DNA of 64,000 bases. Origin: Cristatella mucedo (Eukaryota > Bryozoa > Phylactolaemata > Cristatellidae). Shown here in pieces: positions 53,605 to 64,000 of this stretch. Location: the NCBI GenBank assembly GCA_009760855.2, contig WPIO01000010.1, positions 2,135,001-2,199,000 of the forward strand. Direction: 5' to 3'. The notes under the pieces are model-generated. The model had not been told where the DNA came from. It made no database searches and saw only the letters and a list, made by a program, of their open reading frames with translations. Position 1 is the stretch's first letter. Every line of letters begins with the position of its first letter. A program made the translations under genes and the position numbers.

Positions 53605-55770
53605 ATTATGCACGTCTGTGGGTGTTAAATGACTGACTAGCCGTCACTTGACCTACTTACCTGTTCGAGCCTGACGTAGGCAACCGAAAGGACAGAATCG
53701 TTCCTGCGATTTTTTGTTCCTGCTAGTGGATCTAACTCATGGACAGGCAATCGGATGCCCAGCAAGATGGGCATATGGGTGAGAGCAGCGTACACCGCAA
53801 GCGTGCTTACGGCTGTGTTTGATAAACTGGCTCGAAGCGAAACTCGGTCTCTGCGACACGTATTGAATCGGTGCGACTTACCATGAAATGATAGGGAAAT
53901 CACATGCTATGAGTGAGTCGGCGAAAACAAAAGCCAGTGGAATGCTTGAGCCTGGTAGGCCGACAGATAGTAACAAAAGAAGCTCACGAGTGCTGACTAT
54001 CTTCTTCGGTGTCACATGTGCCATGAGAAAGAGAGTTTGGCTAGTTGCCGTAGAGCTCAGCTAATAGACCTCACCTATTAGTCATGTCAGCAGCTTCGGC
54101 GTTTCTGTGCCAAAGGGGGCCGTCGGACACGGCGGCGATGTATTATCTCTAGCGTCACGCATGGTTGAGCATGTTGAATTATTCTATTGTGCAGCACCTC
54201 GGCCGGAGTAGTAGGCATTCATCACACTCTGAGAAGGGCATGCAGCAGGAAGGCAGCAGGCTGAGTAGGCATAGTGTCTGCCGGCGGCCATGATTAATTG
54301 AAACGGCATGAATTTGCTCTGGTTGTTGACATTAAAACATCAAAGCATAAGGCGAGCTTCCGGAGAACAGCTGATGAATACGAGGAGGCAGAGTTAAGGC
54401 TCGTCTGTAGTCTCTAGAGGTAGAAAAGTTGCTGAATCGTTGCGAAAAACAAAGTGCCTTTCACTTCGGAAAGTGAGACCTGGGCAACTATGGCTCAGAG
54501 AGCGTCGGTATAATTAAGAAAATCCTCTTGAAACGAGAAAGCAAAATCAATGACATTCGTAACATTTGTTTGAAGTCGTCTATCTTGTAAGAGATGCTTT
54601 AAAGCATCAACTCCAAGCATCCACCTACTTGTGTCGAGTCGCATAACAAAAGTCACCTGGGTTGGGTATTAAGTTTGCGAATAGGCCAATTTAAAAATCA
54701 GTCAAACATTCTTAATTGTGTAGTATTAAGTGCATATTATCGCAGTCTATATGAAACCTCAAGCATTGCATTGCTTTATAATAGCCAAAGCCAAATGAGG
54801 CGCCATGATAAGGTATGACTTGGGAAAGGTGTGAGACGGACAGTAAATAATGCATATTTAAACCTTTTTGCAATTTTTTCAAAGAGAAACCGATCTAAGC
54901 CTATTATATCAAATTATGCAGCTTTTTATGGATTTCGACGAGGTCGTAATATCTTTTCAAATGACATTCTCACTAGGTTGCACCGACAGACTGCTGTGCA
55001 GATAGTTGAGCCCGAATTTCAACGTTCGCAAGCGACATGTCAACGAACGAGCTGGGCAATTCCTTAGCTAGAATAAGGCTGCGAAACGTCTGCTCTAAAG
55101 CATGCAAAGCGGCAGGGCAAACAACGTTCGAAGTGGCAAAGTGACGAAAAACTGTTCAACCACGTTTGTTTTATAAGGAAAGAAGCAGGAGCTCTTTCTT
55201 TCCAGCTACTGCCACATTCCTACTGATCTTGCATGAGTATAACTCAATACAAAAAATGTTTCGTAGGATTATAACGTGGGGCTAAAATCCATGTCATAAC
55301 GGTCATGGCCCGCCACCGGCGATTGCGATCACCCTACTGCTTGCAACTCCAGACGATGGTTCATCTCCTGCATGAATAAAGATGCACCGTTGAGTCCACG
55401 AACTGCAACGGATGCGCTGGTCGTCAGTAGCAACTGCTACAAATTTCCACGAAACGCAGACTTTTCAAAGAGCTGTTCACATTCGGAGGCTTTGTGCGAT
55501 CAAAACTATATATCAATGATGATGCCGTTGTCGTCGGATAAAACCTAGCAAGATACCAAGAGAGCTCGCGGACCTGTGTGTGCTTTATTATGCAGTTCTG
55601 GAAGCATACTAATATCAAAGACACCTGGTTCGCTTATATTGAGACTATTTCATAATCTCATGTCGTCTTTCTGTGCTCGCTAGCTCTAGAAAACTTTGCA
55701 GTTACTTCACCACACTCGCTGCTCTCAGAAATTGCTCACGTTTCCTCTGTCATTTTAAATAAAATGTATG
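53605..55770. other. No recognisable gene
   Basis: Short frames only (53637-53903 minus, 54831-55067 plus), without domains. Confidence 0.5.
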
Positions 55771-55773
55771 CTG

Positions 55774-55950
55774 GTGAGCCGTGATGGCACACTACGTAAG
55801 GCGGTTGCTTTCACGACCTCGGTCCCGAGGTCGGGCGTTCGATTCCTGCGGTGGGCGATCCTTTATCGCCACTGCAACCGGTGGTGATAGCCGTGAAGGC
55901 TCTTCTGTCGCTATACAAAAAGAGGCTGTTTAATCAGCTAGGATTTTTTT
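55774..55950 (+). mobile_element. SINE-A
   Basis: Begins gtgagccgtgatggcacact with A-box-like actacgtaaggcgg. B box gcgttcgattcc at about 55836. Body gtgggcgatcctttatcgcc, ccggtggtgatagccgtgaa and the same 3' motif as 51.6 kb, followed by T8. Confidence 0.9.
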
Positions 55951-55961
55951 TATGCAAAAAA

Positions 55962-56090
55962 TATGACATCTTTGTATGACGCCCCTAAAGAACTGAATCT
56001 CTGCACAGGAATCCCTACGCAGGCGCTTAACGTACGCATCGGAACTTGAGCCCACGATTTTAGTTGTCAAAAGTGAGCACTTTATTTGCT
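55962..56090 (-). mobile_element. SINE-B, diverged copy
   Basis: On the minus strand: gtgctcacttttgacaact, atcgtgggctcaagttcc (B box), gtacgttaagcgcctgcgta, ttcagttctttaggggcg and tcatacaaag. The hairpin halves are recognisable but decayed. It lies next to SINE-A. Confidence 0.65.
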
Positions 56091-56454
56091 AAGTCAAATC
56101 AGAGCCTCTGTCCGAGATGCCACGAGCAGAAATTACCATCGTTTAATCGCTTCAACACACGTTCTCGTCCGCATCCGCCACAACAGTCAAACGCACTAAG
56201 CTTTCGATCGAAGGGTCAAAGCCCTCAACAACTGCGGTTTCGCTAGTGGAGCCAGCCGAAGACGAATTGGATGCGTCATTCTAGCAAAAGGCGTCCGACC
56301 AGGTATGACTGGACTAAGTATACCAGCATACGATTCACTCATCTGCTGGTTTGAGGCAGGACTGCCGGCCGTCTCTCTCCTCCCCCACCCCAGAAAAATT
56401 GACGGCAGATCTGCATCATACTGCACGATCTACTTGTTGGCGACATCGAGTGAG

Positions 56455-57290
56455 TAATAATAATAATAATAATGATAATGCGCTTGATAAAGTGCCCTCA
56501 GAGAACTCAATCTCTTTCTAGGCGCTTTACATTGGCTGTAAAGGAAAATGCAATTAAATGGTGAGTAATATCATGCTTGATAAACAAACAAAATGAATAA
56601 CATGGTTAAGGGTGACATGCACAGGGTCAGCATTCAAATGTGGTTAGTGGCAGCACGCATAAGCACATGAAGGACGAATCACAGGGACCCACTAAATGCT
56701 GTCCTACATAGGTGTGTTTTTAAGTTCTTTTTAAATGTGGTCAAGTCAGGGGATGCTCTGATGCAAGTCGGGAGGGAGCTTCAGGCTTTGGGAGCATGCG
56801 AACTAAATGCACGGTCTCCAAAGGATTTGAGGTTTGTACGAGGTATTTGTAGACTGTTGGATTCCGAAAAGCGGGTGGTACGATGCTTGGCCTGGTGGGG
56901 GAGTAGATCTGAGAGATAGGCTGGAGCCAAAGAATGAAGTGACCTAAAAGTGAGCGACCAAACCTTGAAGTCAATCCGTTGCTTGACTGGTAGCCAGTGC
57001 AGGTCGGTGAGAAGTGGTGTGATGTGGCAACTGCGACGCTCACGAGAGACAAGCATAGCTGTGGCGTTTTGCACCAGATGCAATCGCCTGATCGCACATG
57101 CCGGTAGGCCAGTAAGCAGTGAGTTGCAGAAGTCGAGTCGGGATGTCACGAATGCATGGACCAACTTAGATGTAGTATCCTTATCTAAACAAGCCCGAGT
57201 TTTAGCAATGTTATGTAGCTGAAAGTAGGCAGATTTGACTGTGGAGCTGATGTGGTCGCTTAACCAGAGGTCACTTTGGAACATGTAACT
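56455..57290 (-). mobile_element. LINE-1f 3' part, well preserved
   Basis: ATA tail at 56456-56480, hairpin (gataaagtgccctcagagaa...tctaggcgctttacattgg), then the 3' UTR. A 167-codon minus frame at 56781-57284 contains FQSDLWLSDHISSTVKSAYF, FVTSRLDFCNSLLTGLPACA, HITPLLTDLHWLPVKQRIDF and SLHSLAPAYLSDLLPHQAKH. It is among the most intact C-terminal LINE-1f frames in the window, which suggests a younger insertion. Confidence 0.9.
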
Positions 57291-57299
57291 AAAGCTGCC

Positions 57300-59140
57300 A
57301 CTGTTTCACGTCGTACAGCACCCGGGAAACGACGATCGGCCTTGTCCGGTCCCCCTCCCCCCCCTTTCCCTGATTGCAAACCACCGATGGCGTCTCCTCG
57401 ATCGTTGCGGCCCTACCGACTGCAGCCGACTGCAATCAGTCACACATTCTGTAGCTACACTTCAGAACTTTGGCTCCTTTCGTATCTAGCGAGCTTTAGC
57501 TTTGGCGTGTCGATCTTTCCTCCTCCGCTCTTTGAAAGATCAGCCACTCCTGGAGCTTCGTTTTCGACCGGCCAGTATTTATCGAGAGTGACCTATAGAT
57601 TGCCTCCGAGGCGGTCCATGGCGAGGAGGGTCCAGCTTCTTTACCTAGCTGTTCGATGCGAGATGTAAATTCTCCAGAATAACTTTGCATATCGGTCTGG
57701 GTCTGCATCGCTGCAATATCTTCTCGAAGTGTTGTATTCCTAACTTGGATCGGGGTTTCGTCGTGGCGTACAAAGCCCTTAGACTACGCAATGCGACTGC
57801 TTTTGGAACTTAACCAAACGGACGGCAAGGTACCCACACTCCACGACCCTGGTGGTCAGTTCAAGTCCTGCTGAAGGCAATCTTTACTTGCTGCTGACAA
57901 CCTAGCGAAGGACACTAAGGCTCTCCAGCCGACGAAAATTGAGTCTGCTGTCATGCAGTCCCAATTTTCCCCTGAGAAGTGCCCGAAATTGCTGCTTCGC
58001 ACCAGCCGCACTAGCGACACGCTGCTTTCATTCTGGTGCTGACTCCACTGTTCCTGCTGCCCGTGCAGGCAATGCATTTTCTCTGTATCAGCTATCCGTA
58101 GTTCCTTGCTTCGCACCGGATACATAGGCCAGGCGACGGACAGCAAGGGGTTTCCAGACTTTTCCGTTTTTCTTTTGGATATCGCCGAGACTCTGATAGC
58201 ACTTTGCCTCCTGCTCGACTGAATCGCTTTCCCTTCATGCGAGACAAGCTTCGGCTCGCAATAGTAGCCGATATAAAATGGCTACACACTGCTAGCCACG
58301 TGTACCGGGGCCCTCTCGTGGCCGACAGAATGCTAACAAATCTAAATGGCAAGATAGTGCTCAGAGCAGACGAATCCACAGCGTACGACCAGCGATCTGG
58401 TCGTCGCAACGCATTGGCGGGTCGTCGAAACACTCGTGATAATAATATTGCACTTGATACGATGACTAAAGCCTAAAGCCACTTAGGCATTCGGGACCAA
58501 TGTGGCAGTGACTTGTCGCGGGCGAGAGTGGCACGCAACAAGTAGCTCACACGCTGCCTGTCCGCGCCTGCGGAGCTGAGATTAAAGGCTGGCTAAGGGC
58601 ACCGCCTCATACATATTGAAGCAGTAAACACCGCCCGCAGCCATGCTAATTCTGGCCGACCAGGCAAAGCAGGCAGCCTTAGTCCAGCCTCGGCTGGCGA
58701 GCTCCTTACTCGAGCCCGCAGCCGACGCCAGCCGCCGGATCTGAGCTCGTGGAGAGCTCAGACTGCGGTGCCGAACAGAAACAGTGAGCTCCATTGGACG
58801 ACGGCACCGCTCCACCACCCCAAGGGGTTCGAGTTCAGAAGAATGCGAACAGGAGCATTTTACATGGGAGGGTCTACGCGAGTACTCAAAAGCTGGACTG
58901 GTTAGCTTTCGAGTGCTCGCGTATCCGCTCCCGACCAGCTCCTGTTTGCCGCGCCGCGATGCGGTACAGGCTTTTTTGTCAGGCGGTCTTCGCTGACAAT
59001 GCCGATCGGCTACTGCCCGGGACTCTGATCGATTTGTTGAGTTCTAGCCCATGAACCGGTCGTTCCAGTTGGCTCGCTCACTCGCTCCGGTAGGTGCTCT
59101 GAGCACTCTCTGACCCTGAGCGACTGGTCCCTAGATGTAA
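57300..59140. other. No confirmed gene; small LINE-1f tail remnant
   Basis: A tRNA-like stretch at about 57790-57890 (gttcaagtcctgc as B box) may be an old SINE. A LINE-1f tail remnant (gataataatattgcacttgata) lies at 58438-58459. Open frames at 57276-57668, 58204-58476 and 58784-59054 have no domains. Confidence 0.45.
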
Positions 59141-59144
59141 TGGT

Positions 59145-59262
59145 ATGCCTAGCCCAGCTGGCGAGCCTGGCCAACTGTCGGTTAAGGACTCTCCATACCA
59201 CGACCTAAGTCATAAAGTGCTCGAATCTTACCTCCGGGCTCTTTCTGCTTCTGACCTTGACA
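59145..59262 (+). CDS. Hypothetical first exon
   Basis: ATG-initiated frame (MPSPAGEPGQLSVKDSPYHD, then LSHKVLESYLRALSASDLDI) ending at a good donor, ag|gtgaggcg. The frame also stays open beyond it to 59561. Composition is protein-like, but no family is recognised and no partner exon was found. Confidence 0.3.
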
Positions 59263-59569
59263 TAGGTGAGGCGTTTGCTAGCTTCGATAGCAGGAAGCTC
59301 CCGCCGCTCCTTCTTCTTCAGTCTCATCCTGTTTTAGAGCTTTTCGTACTCAACCTTTCTGTAGAGTTCCAGCAGCGTGACACGAGTGTTTGCTGCTTTT
59401 TGTTCACCTTCTTGTTTATGATAGCTAAGCTTTCATGCTTGCTTTGTACTCTTGTATTCCCAATTCATCAATGCGTACTCACTGGACCACAAATGGCGGT
59501 AGGAGTTTATACGTTTTCAACAGGCACCCGTAAAAAAATCCCCGAAAGCTCTTTGCTTTGAAAGGTGGG

Positions 59570-59995
59570 TCACAGTGTCCGCTGACCTCATTTGGCTAGC
59601 CCACCCCACTGATTGCCAGCTTTTGAGTTCTTAGTTAATGGAGTCAAATCGGTATGGGAGAAAAAATCAAAGGGAATTTCAAATTGTAATTGTATTATTT
59701 TATTCTCAAATTAACACAAATCTAATTTCATGAAATGTATTCATCAGCACCGGGTAATGACTCAACATTTAGTTTCAAGCTGTGTACCCAGAACGTTCAA
59801 ACGGGCTGACCGTATTTAAATTCATATTAGCAAGCCCCGTGAAGAATCGTGAGTATATTATGCATATGCATGTCCGTCACTTCTCAAAGGCTATTGCATA
59901 TGCGTATCAGCAAATTATCCCTTAACTGTTTTGCTGTCACTCATCACGCTTGTAATATCGTAGTACTGCAATTGTCATAAAGGTCAAACTAGTTT
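59570..59995. other. No recognisable gene
   Basis: AT-rich. Two atgcatatgcat-like phrases near 59860-59900. Nothing else seen. Confidence 0.6.
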
Positions 59996-59999
59996 CACG

Positions 60000-60245
60000 A
60001 GATATGAGAATATATAATGGCACATTAGCTGGAGGGGAGTCCTGCCCTGCCGGGGCCGCGGGTGCTGCCCGCGACTCCTGGCTCAGGAACAGGAACCACG
60101 CGGCTTCCCACCCAGAAATGGCGTCAGAGACGCACAGCCGACGCAATGCCGTCCGTCTCGTGCGCAAAATGCCGAAGTCCATAAGGCAGGCATCGTTATC
60201 TGGCCACCAGCAGCCCAGGGCGCCGACCGCAAAGGGCATCACCAC
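60000..60245 (-). pseudogene. Possible R2/NeSL-type LINE C-terminal fragment
   Basis: The minus strand encodes MPFAVGALGCWWPDNDACLM and RTALRRLCVSDAISG. From memory, the C-terminal tail of R2/NeSL-like LINE proteins has 'V(V)VGSLGSWDPxNxxxLR...LxRRLCVSDTIRWS'-type sequence, in the same order and spacing. Only about 80 codons remain, with no RT domain nearby. The assignment is by eye and needs an alignment. Confidence 0.45.
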
Positions 60246-60279
60246 TTCCGACGAACTTGTTCGTTGGTAATAATGGGAA

Positions 60280-62010
60280 TAAATGATTGGAAGCTAAATT
60301 GATGAAAGTTCCCTTTAAACGTAGGGCTGTGTAAAGTGCAGTCAATAGATTGGAGCTTCGCACACTCATTTTCTTGACGATTGCCGACGGATAGTAAATT
60401 GCATCATAACCCTAGCCGTTGCAATCAATTGCTGCGTGTTACCCACGATTAACGAGCAACTCAGCTTACGATTTCAGGGCTTCTCTTTGTGTTGTAAATG
60501 TGCTTTAAAATGCAATGACAATCGGAGCATCGTATCACTGTGACCGCCGGGAAATGTCGAAGTACAGGCGGCAACTTGGTCACGTCTCTGCTTTGTCGCC
60601 GCTTCACTAAAGCATTTAGGGTTTTGTGCATCGTATCTGCATTGAGCCAACTACCGCAGAGGTTTTTTTTTCAGTTCCATAAAAGAAAGTAGCACGCGCG
60701 ACTTCCGTTCGCACACTCCTGCTTCCGATGACGTGTGCACATGCGCTTGAGCTTAGGCCGCCCGAAACGGTATGGACTGCTGTTACTCAAAGGTCTCTAA
60801 AAGCCGCTCGCACTCCTTCTAGCACGAGTGTTTGAATCCCGTTATGTATTATCGCGAGCACGTAGTCAGTGTGGAAAGACTGCTAAACATATAATGTGTG
60901 AATGCAGATTTTTCTTTATGTTCAAATTTCGTGCTTTTGTGACTAAAGTAACTTTGGAGCGAGCTACAGCATGGGTTTCGCTAAAACGCAAGCAGAGGTT
61001 TATCTGAGATCGATTATAGCTGCTTGAATTAGTGGCTACTAGATTATGATGTCTTCGGACCGAAGCTCTTTACTAGTTAAAGCGAGAAAGCCCAGCTTCG
61101 AGCACGCTGCAAGATGGCGCACGCAAGATGGCGCACTTCCATTACGTGGCTTGTGCACGTATTGCATTTCTACGATGACTCAGCGAAGCGAGTCCACAGG
61201 CTCACTGGTGCATTGTAATTTTTAAGCGGCTATAAAGCATTTCTATTTCTAGTTCGACACTAGCGGTAGTCGACTTCCCGTATCCATCTGCTGAAGATGC
61301 GGTGAGGATCCTGCGCTGAGGAATATAGAGTCATACAGCTCTTTGAGTTGCTAGTCGGGCATTGGCACAATTAATTGCTGCCAAGCTCGGCAATTTTTTA
61401 TATATGTTTGTACAGGATTGCTACTGTGACTCGTTATTTGCGCTTCGAAGCGCTACTTTCACCAGTGTTAGTCACGCGCTTGTGAGGACTAGCACCACAT
61501 TTATTGTCAGACGGCTGGGAGGTCTCCATTACTGGCGCTGTGCTAGCAACAACCGATTGAAAAACATATATTGCTAACTAACTTAGCAGACTAATGAAGT
61601 TAGGTATTGCTGTGTCAATCATTTTGACCTGCGTCCGGAAATTCACAGCTATGATCAGGCTAAGGAGGTTACGACGATAGCAATACCGTTTCTCTCGATA
61701 TTTCTCTTTAGAGCTGCATTCTGTAAACCGTTAACAGCACTCATAAGCGAACCAAGAGTCCACTACTGATTCCGCTGGAATTGAGGCGAAATGAAAGTGA
61801 ATCTTGAATTTTCCAACTTCTGTGAGGTCACCTTTCAGGCAGCACCGGGAAAGGTCGAATTTAGGCCGTGCATGAAATGAGCTTAAGCAACAGAGAAGTG
61901 GCACGGACTCTTAAAATCGGCCACAAGGCAGTTAACTACAATCTTTTTAAAGCTTAAAACGCACGGCATTGTGTCTGTAGGTAGGGTAGGGCCCATTATC
62001 CGGACGACTG
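60280..62010. other. No recognisable gene
   Basis: A direct duplication aagatggcgcacgcaagatggcgcac lies at about 61112-61136. The frame at 61362-61577 has no domain. Confidence 0.5.
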
Positions 62011-62014
62011 ATAT

Positions 62015-62318
62015 CTGCCGCGGCCAGCTGGAGTGGTCGCCCGACTGGGCCAAGTCTGCCCTTCGACCAAGGTCAAGTCGGATGTCAGCGACTTGGCCCG
62101 GGTTTTTCAGCGGAAGTCCAGGGCGAGTTCGTACGTGCTCGTACCTGTGACGAATGTGCTCCGCGTATTCTTCAGAAAACGCAGCCAGTTGTCGTCACGG
62201 ACTACTGGAGCCGATAGGCCGACTCGAGCCCCCAGGGCATACGTGAAGCGCCGCAATAGATAGTTCATATGTAGTTCATCTGAAGGCGCTACGAAAATAA
62301 ATTGTATTACTAATTATA
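62015..62318 (+). mobile_element. SINE-B copy with an internal insertion
   Basis: Head at about 62030-62090 (gactgggccaagtctgccct, tcgaccaaggtcaagtcgg). About 120 bases later comes gactcgagcccccagggcat, then acgtgaagcgccgcaataga, gttcatctgaaggcgctacg, aaaataaattgtatta. The middle stretch (62090-62210) is not SINE-B and may be a later insertion. Confidence 0.65.
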
Positions 62319-62324
62319 TTAGCA

Positions 62325-63110
62325 CTCCGGCGTTTGCAAGCGCTTGCGCCTGTCATTTCGCGTACCCAATAGCTTTGCTGCACCTAGGGTACTCCCTGTA
62401 GTATTGTCTAGTTTCGTCGCTGTTATTAGCGCGCGCGTCTACACTAACAAATTGTCGTAATAAAAGTATATAAGTGTCGTATAACCTGGAGTCGGAATTC
62501 TGTACCATATTAACGAACCTATGCACTTGTATACGCATCTCGATAAAGTAAGCAACTCTGGATTCCAAGTGGTCGAGCTCTTCTCTTACGGTGAATGATT
62601 ACATTTGCTAGCTGGTCAGTGACCGCAAGCATACAGCAATAGCTTTTACCAATTGTTTAGCTGCAGCAGCTGTCAGAGTAATGACTTTTTTAAACGCGAA
62701 AGGCGTTAGTCATGCATCTAATATATAGCGTGACGAAATGACTGCTCCATTCTTCTATCAAAAGTAAAAAGCCACCGGCCGCTACCAGATGGGCGTCACT
62801 GTTCCGGGTGGAATAAGACTTTTGAGAAAGAGCGAATATGTACATAAAGATATATACACACGCACACATATATGTTTAAGATTATATTTGTGGGCATGTA
62901 TTGAATAGAACTGTACATGCATAGTAGGCATTAACTACAAACCATGAAAACCAAGATGTTGGCTAGGTGGACAATTTATGCTTAGCAACTAATTAAAGCA
63001 TACGAGACCGCGGTGTGCAGTTGGCAGCCCACAGTGAATTCACCATGAAATAATAAAATCTAACTGCATTAGACAGAAATCGGGGAATTAGGCACTAAAA
63101 TTGGCAGAGA
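62325..63110. other. No recognisable gene
   Basis: AT-rich. A short alternating tacacacgcacacatatatg stretch lies at 62854-62873. Confidence 0.6.
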
Positions 63111-63120
63111 AGGACGGCCT

Positions 63121-63250
63121 GGGAAAAAGTGCGATTGTGATAAATTCACTCAGTAATAGAATAAATAATATTTAAAAAAAATATTATTTTTAATAAATAA
63201 TATTATTTAATAACACTTTTTCCTCAGAATTTTCATTCCTGAGTGAATTG
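63121..63250. repeat. Interleaved inverted repeats around an AT-rich core
   Basis: Arm A ggaaaaagtg (63122-63131) pairs with A' cactttttcc (about 63214-63223). Arm B aattcactcag (about 63143-63153) pairs with B' ctgagtgaatt (about 63239-63249). The order is A-B-A'-B'. The core is an AT-only inverted stretch (aataatattt...aaatattatt, about 63165-63212). Confidence 0.75.
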
Positions 63251-63334
63251 TACACGATGAATGAGGAGGCTACGTCGCCATGTAAGAATTATGGGCGGAA
63301 ATAAGTTTAACATAATGGAACCCACGAAGAAAGA

Positions 63335-63441
63335 GATTTACTTCAATTGCATTTCCCTTTGCAGCAAATGTAAAGCGCCTACGGAGAGATTGAGTTCTCT
63401 GAGGGCGCTTTATCAAGTGCATTATTATTATTATTATTATT
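63335..63441 (+). mobile_element. LINE-1f 3' end
   Basis: acttcaattgcatttcccttt, gcagcaaatgtaaagcgcct, acggagagattgagttctct, gagggcgctttatcaagtgc and an ATT tail. A short 5'-truncated copy. Confidence 0.92.
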
Positions 63442-63457
63442 TCCCTGGCAGGTATTA

Positions 63458-63458
<1 letters not shown>

Positions 63459-63495
<37 letters not shown>

Positions 63496-63503
63496 TCCGC
63501 CGC
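63459..63503. repeat. CCG trinucleotide repeat
   Basis: About 14 cgc/ccg units with one interruption (cctccg). It follows the LINE-1f ATT tail by about 18 bases. Poly-Arg and poly-Ala frames across it are artefacts. Confidence 0.95.
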
Positions 63504-64000
63504 ACCAATGTAAACACGATAAACTGGGCGGCAGCTCCAACTAGTTGGCAGCTTTGATGCGCACGCGGCGTTCCCTTGGCTCCCGTTGCACGTCGCGTAT
63601 ATGGAATTGAGGGGCTCGAAGAGAGCCACTTCGGGCCACGTGATCTCGGAGGCGCAGAGCGACAGACAGATTGGGTTTCATTGCATTCAGAAGGAGGATG
63701 CTTTGAACGTTAGTGTTGGCGCTCTAGTGCGTCTTGAGGGAAGCATATCCGGTCGATCCGGGGATCGCGTCCGATTCAGAGGCGAGGCTCTCGCTTGCAG
63801 CTTCGAGCTGCGCCGAAATTTGTTACGAATGGCGGCTTAATGCAGATCGGCATCAGAACTAGGGTAGCAGAAACGGCCCGCGTCAGCAGGAGCCACCACA
63901 GTCCGAAACTTGGAATAGCTTTCGGTGTTGCTTAGCTGCTGGCAGCATAGCGATGGAGCGACGCTTCACCAAAATATCGCACTGGCAAAAGAAAGTGCTT
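63504..64000. other. No confirmed gene
   Basis: The plus frame at 63586-63840 (contains NVSVGALVRLEGSISGRSGD) is protein-like but unrecognised. No splice sites could be paired. Confidence 0.4.

Noticed and set aside
55774-55860. Possible tRNA gene
   Set aside because: It has A- and B-box sequences but lacks an acceptor stem. The same head plus a common 3' body occurs at several loci, so it is a SINE.
63270-63629. Poly-Ala / poly-Arg protein
   Set aside because: Translation of the CCG repeat together with the LINE-1f hairpin and ATT tail.

Overview
This window reads as nuclear DNA from a repeat-rich invertebrate animal. Coding sequence is sparse and split by introns with GT/AG borders. There are no bacterial-style operons, and almost every other interpretable stretch is a decayed mobile element or a microsatellite. 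A 34-base intron in one gene model and the mix of LINE, tRNA-derived SINE and hAT remnants would suit a flatworm or a related lophotrochozoan, but the sequence does not settle the species. No rRNA, functional tRNA, CRISPR array or virus was recognised.

The one gene that can be reconstructed end to end lies on the minus strand at 24816-32197. It is a seven-exon RNF144-type RBR E3 ubiquitin ligase of 324 codons. All splice phases agree. RING1, IBR, RING2 with its catalytic cysteine, and a C-terminal membrane segment are all present. A second, unrecognised gene runs the opposite way from 35891 to about 38321; four or five exons fit together in phase. The two genes are divergent, with starts about 3.7 kb apart, and SINE and LINE pieces plus a CA repeat lie between them.

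The rest is mostly transposon debris. 'LINE-1f' (my label) is an L2/CR1-like LINE. Its 3' end carries a short GC-rich hairpin (aagcgcc...ggcgctt) and an ATT-repeat tail; about twenty pieces occur on both strands. 'LINE-2f' is a second LINE with an ACATT-type 3' end. Its longest copy is at 13050-15582, and another copy at 7540-11626 is interrupted by LINE-1f insertions. 'SINE-A' and 'SINE-B' are tRNA-derived SINEs with recognisable A- and B-box sequences; SINE-B ends in the LINE-1f hairpin. A hAT transposase C-terminus lies at 17905-18211, and a possible R2/NeSL-type LINE C-terminus at 60000-60245.

Simple repeats are prominent: AG/CT tracts at 17.4, 26.6, 35.8, 44.9 and 50.7 kb, CA tracts at 23.8 and 32.6 kb, an ATT tail at most LINE-1f ends, and a CCG run at 63.5 kb. 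A 16-base minisatellite of 14 units at 39964-40187 has a four-unit higher-order pattern. A perfect 40-base palindrome lies at 193-232. The regions 19.6-23.4, 38.4-39.9, 42.7-44.0, 53.6-55.7 and 60.3-62.0 kb hold nothing I can name.
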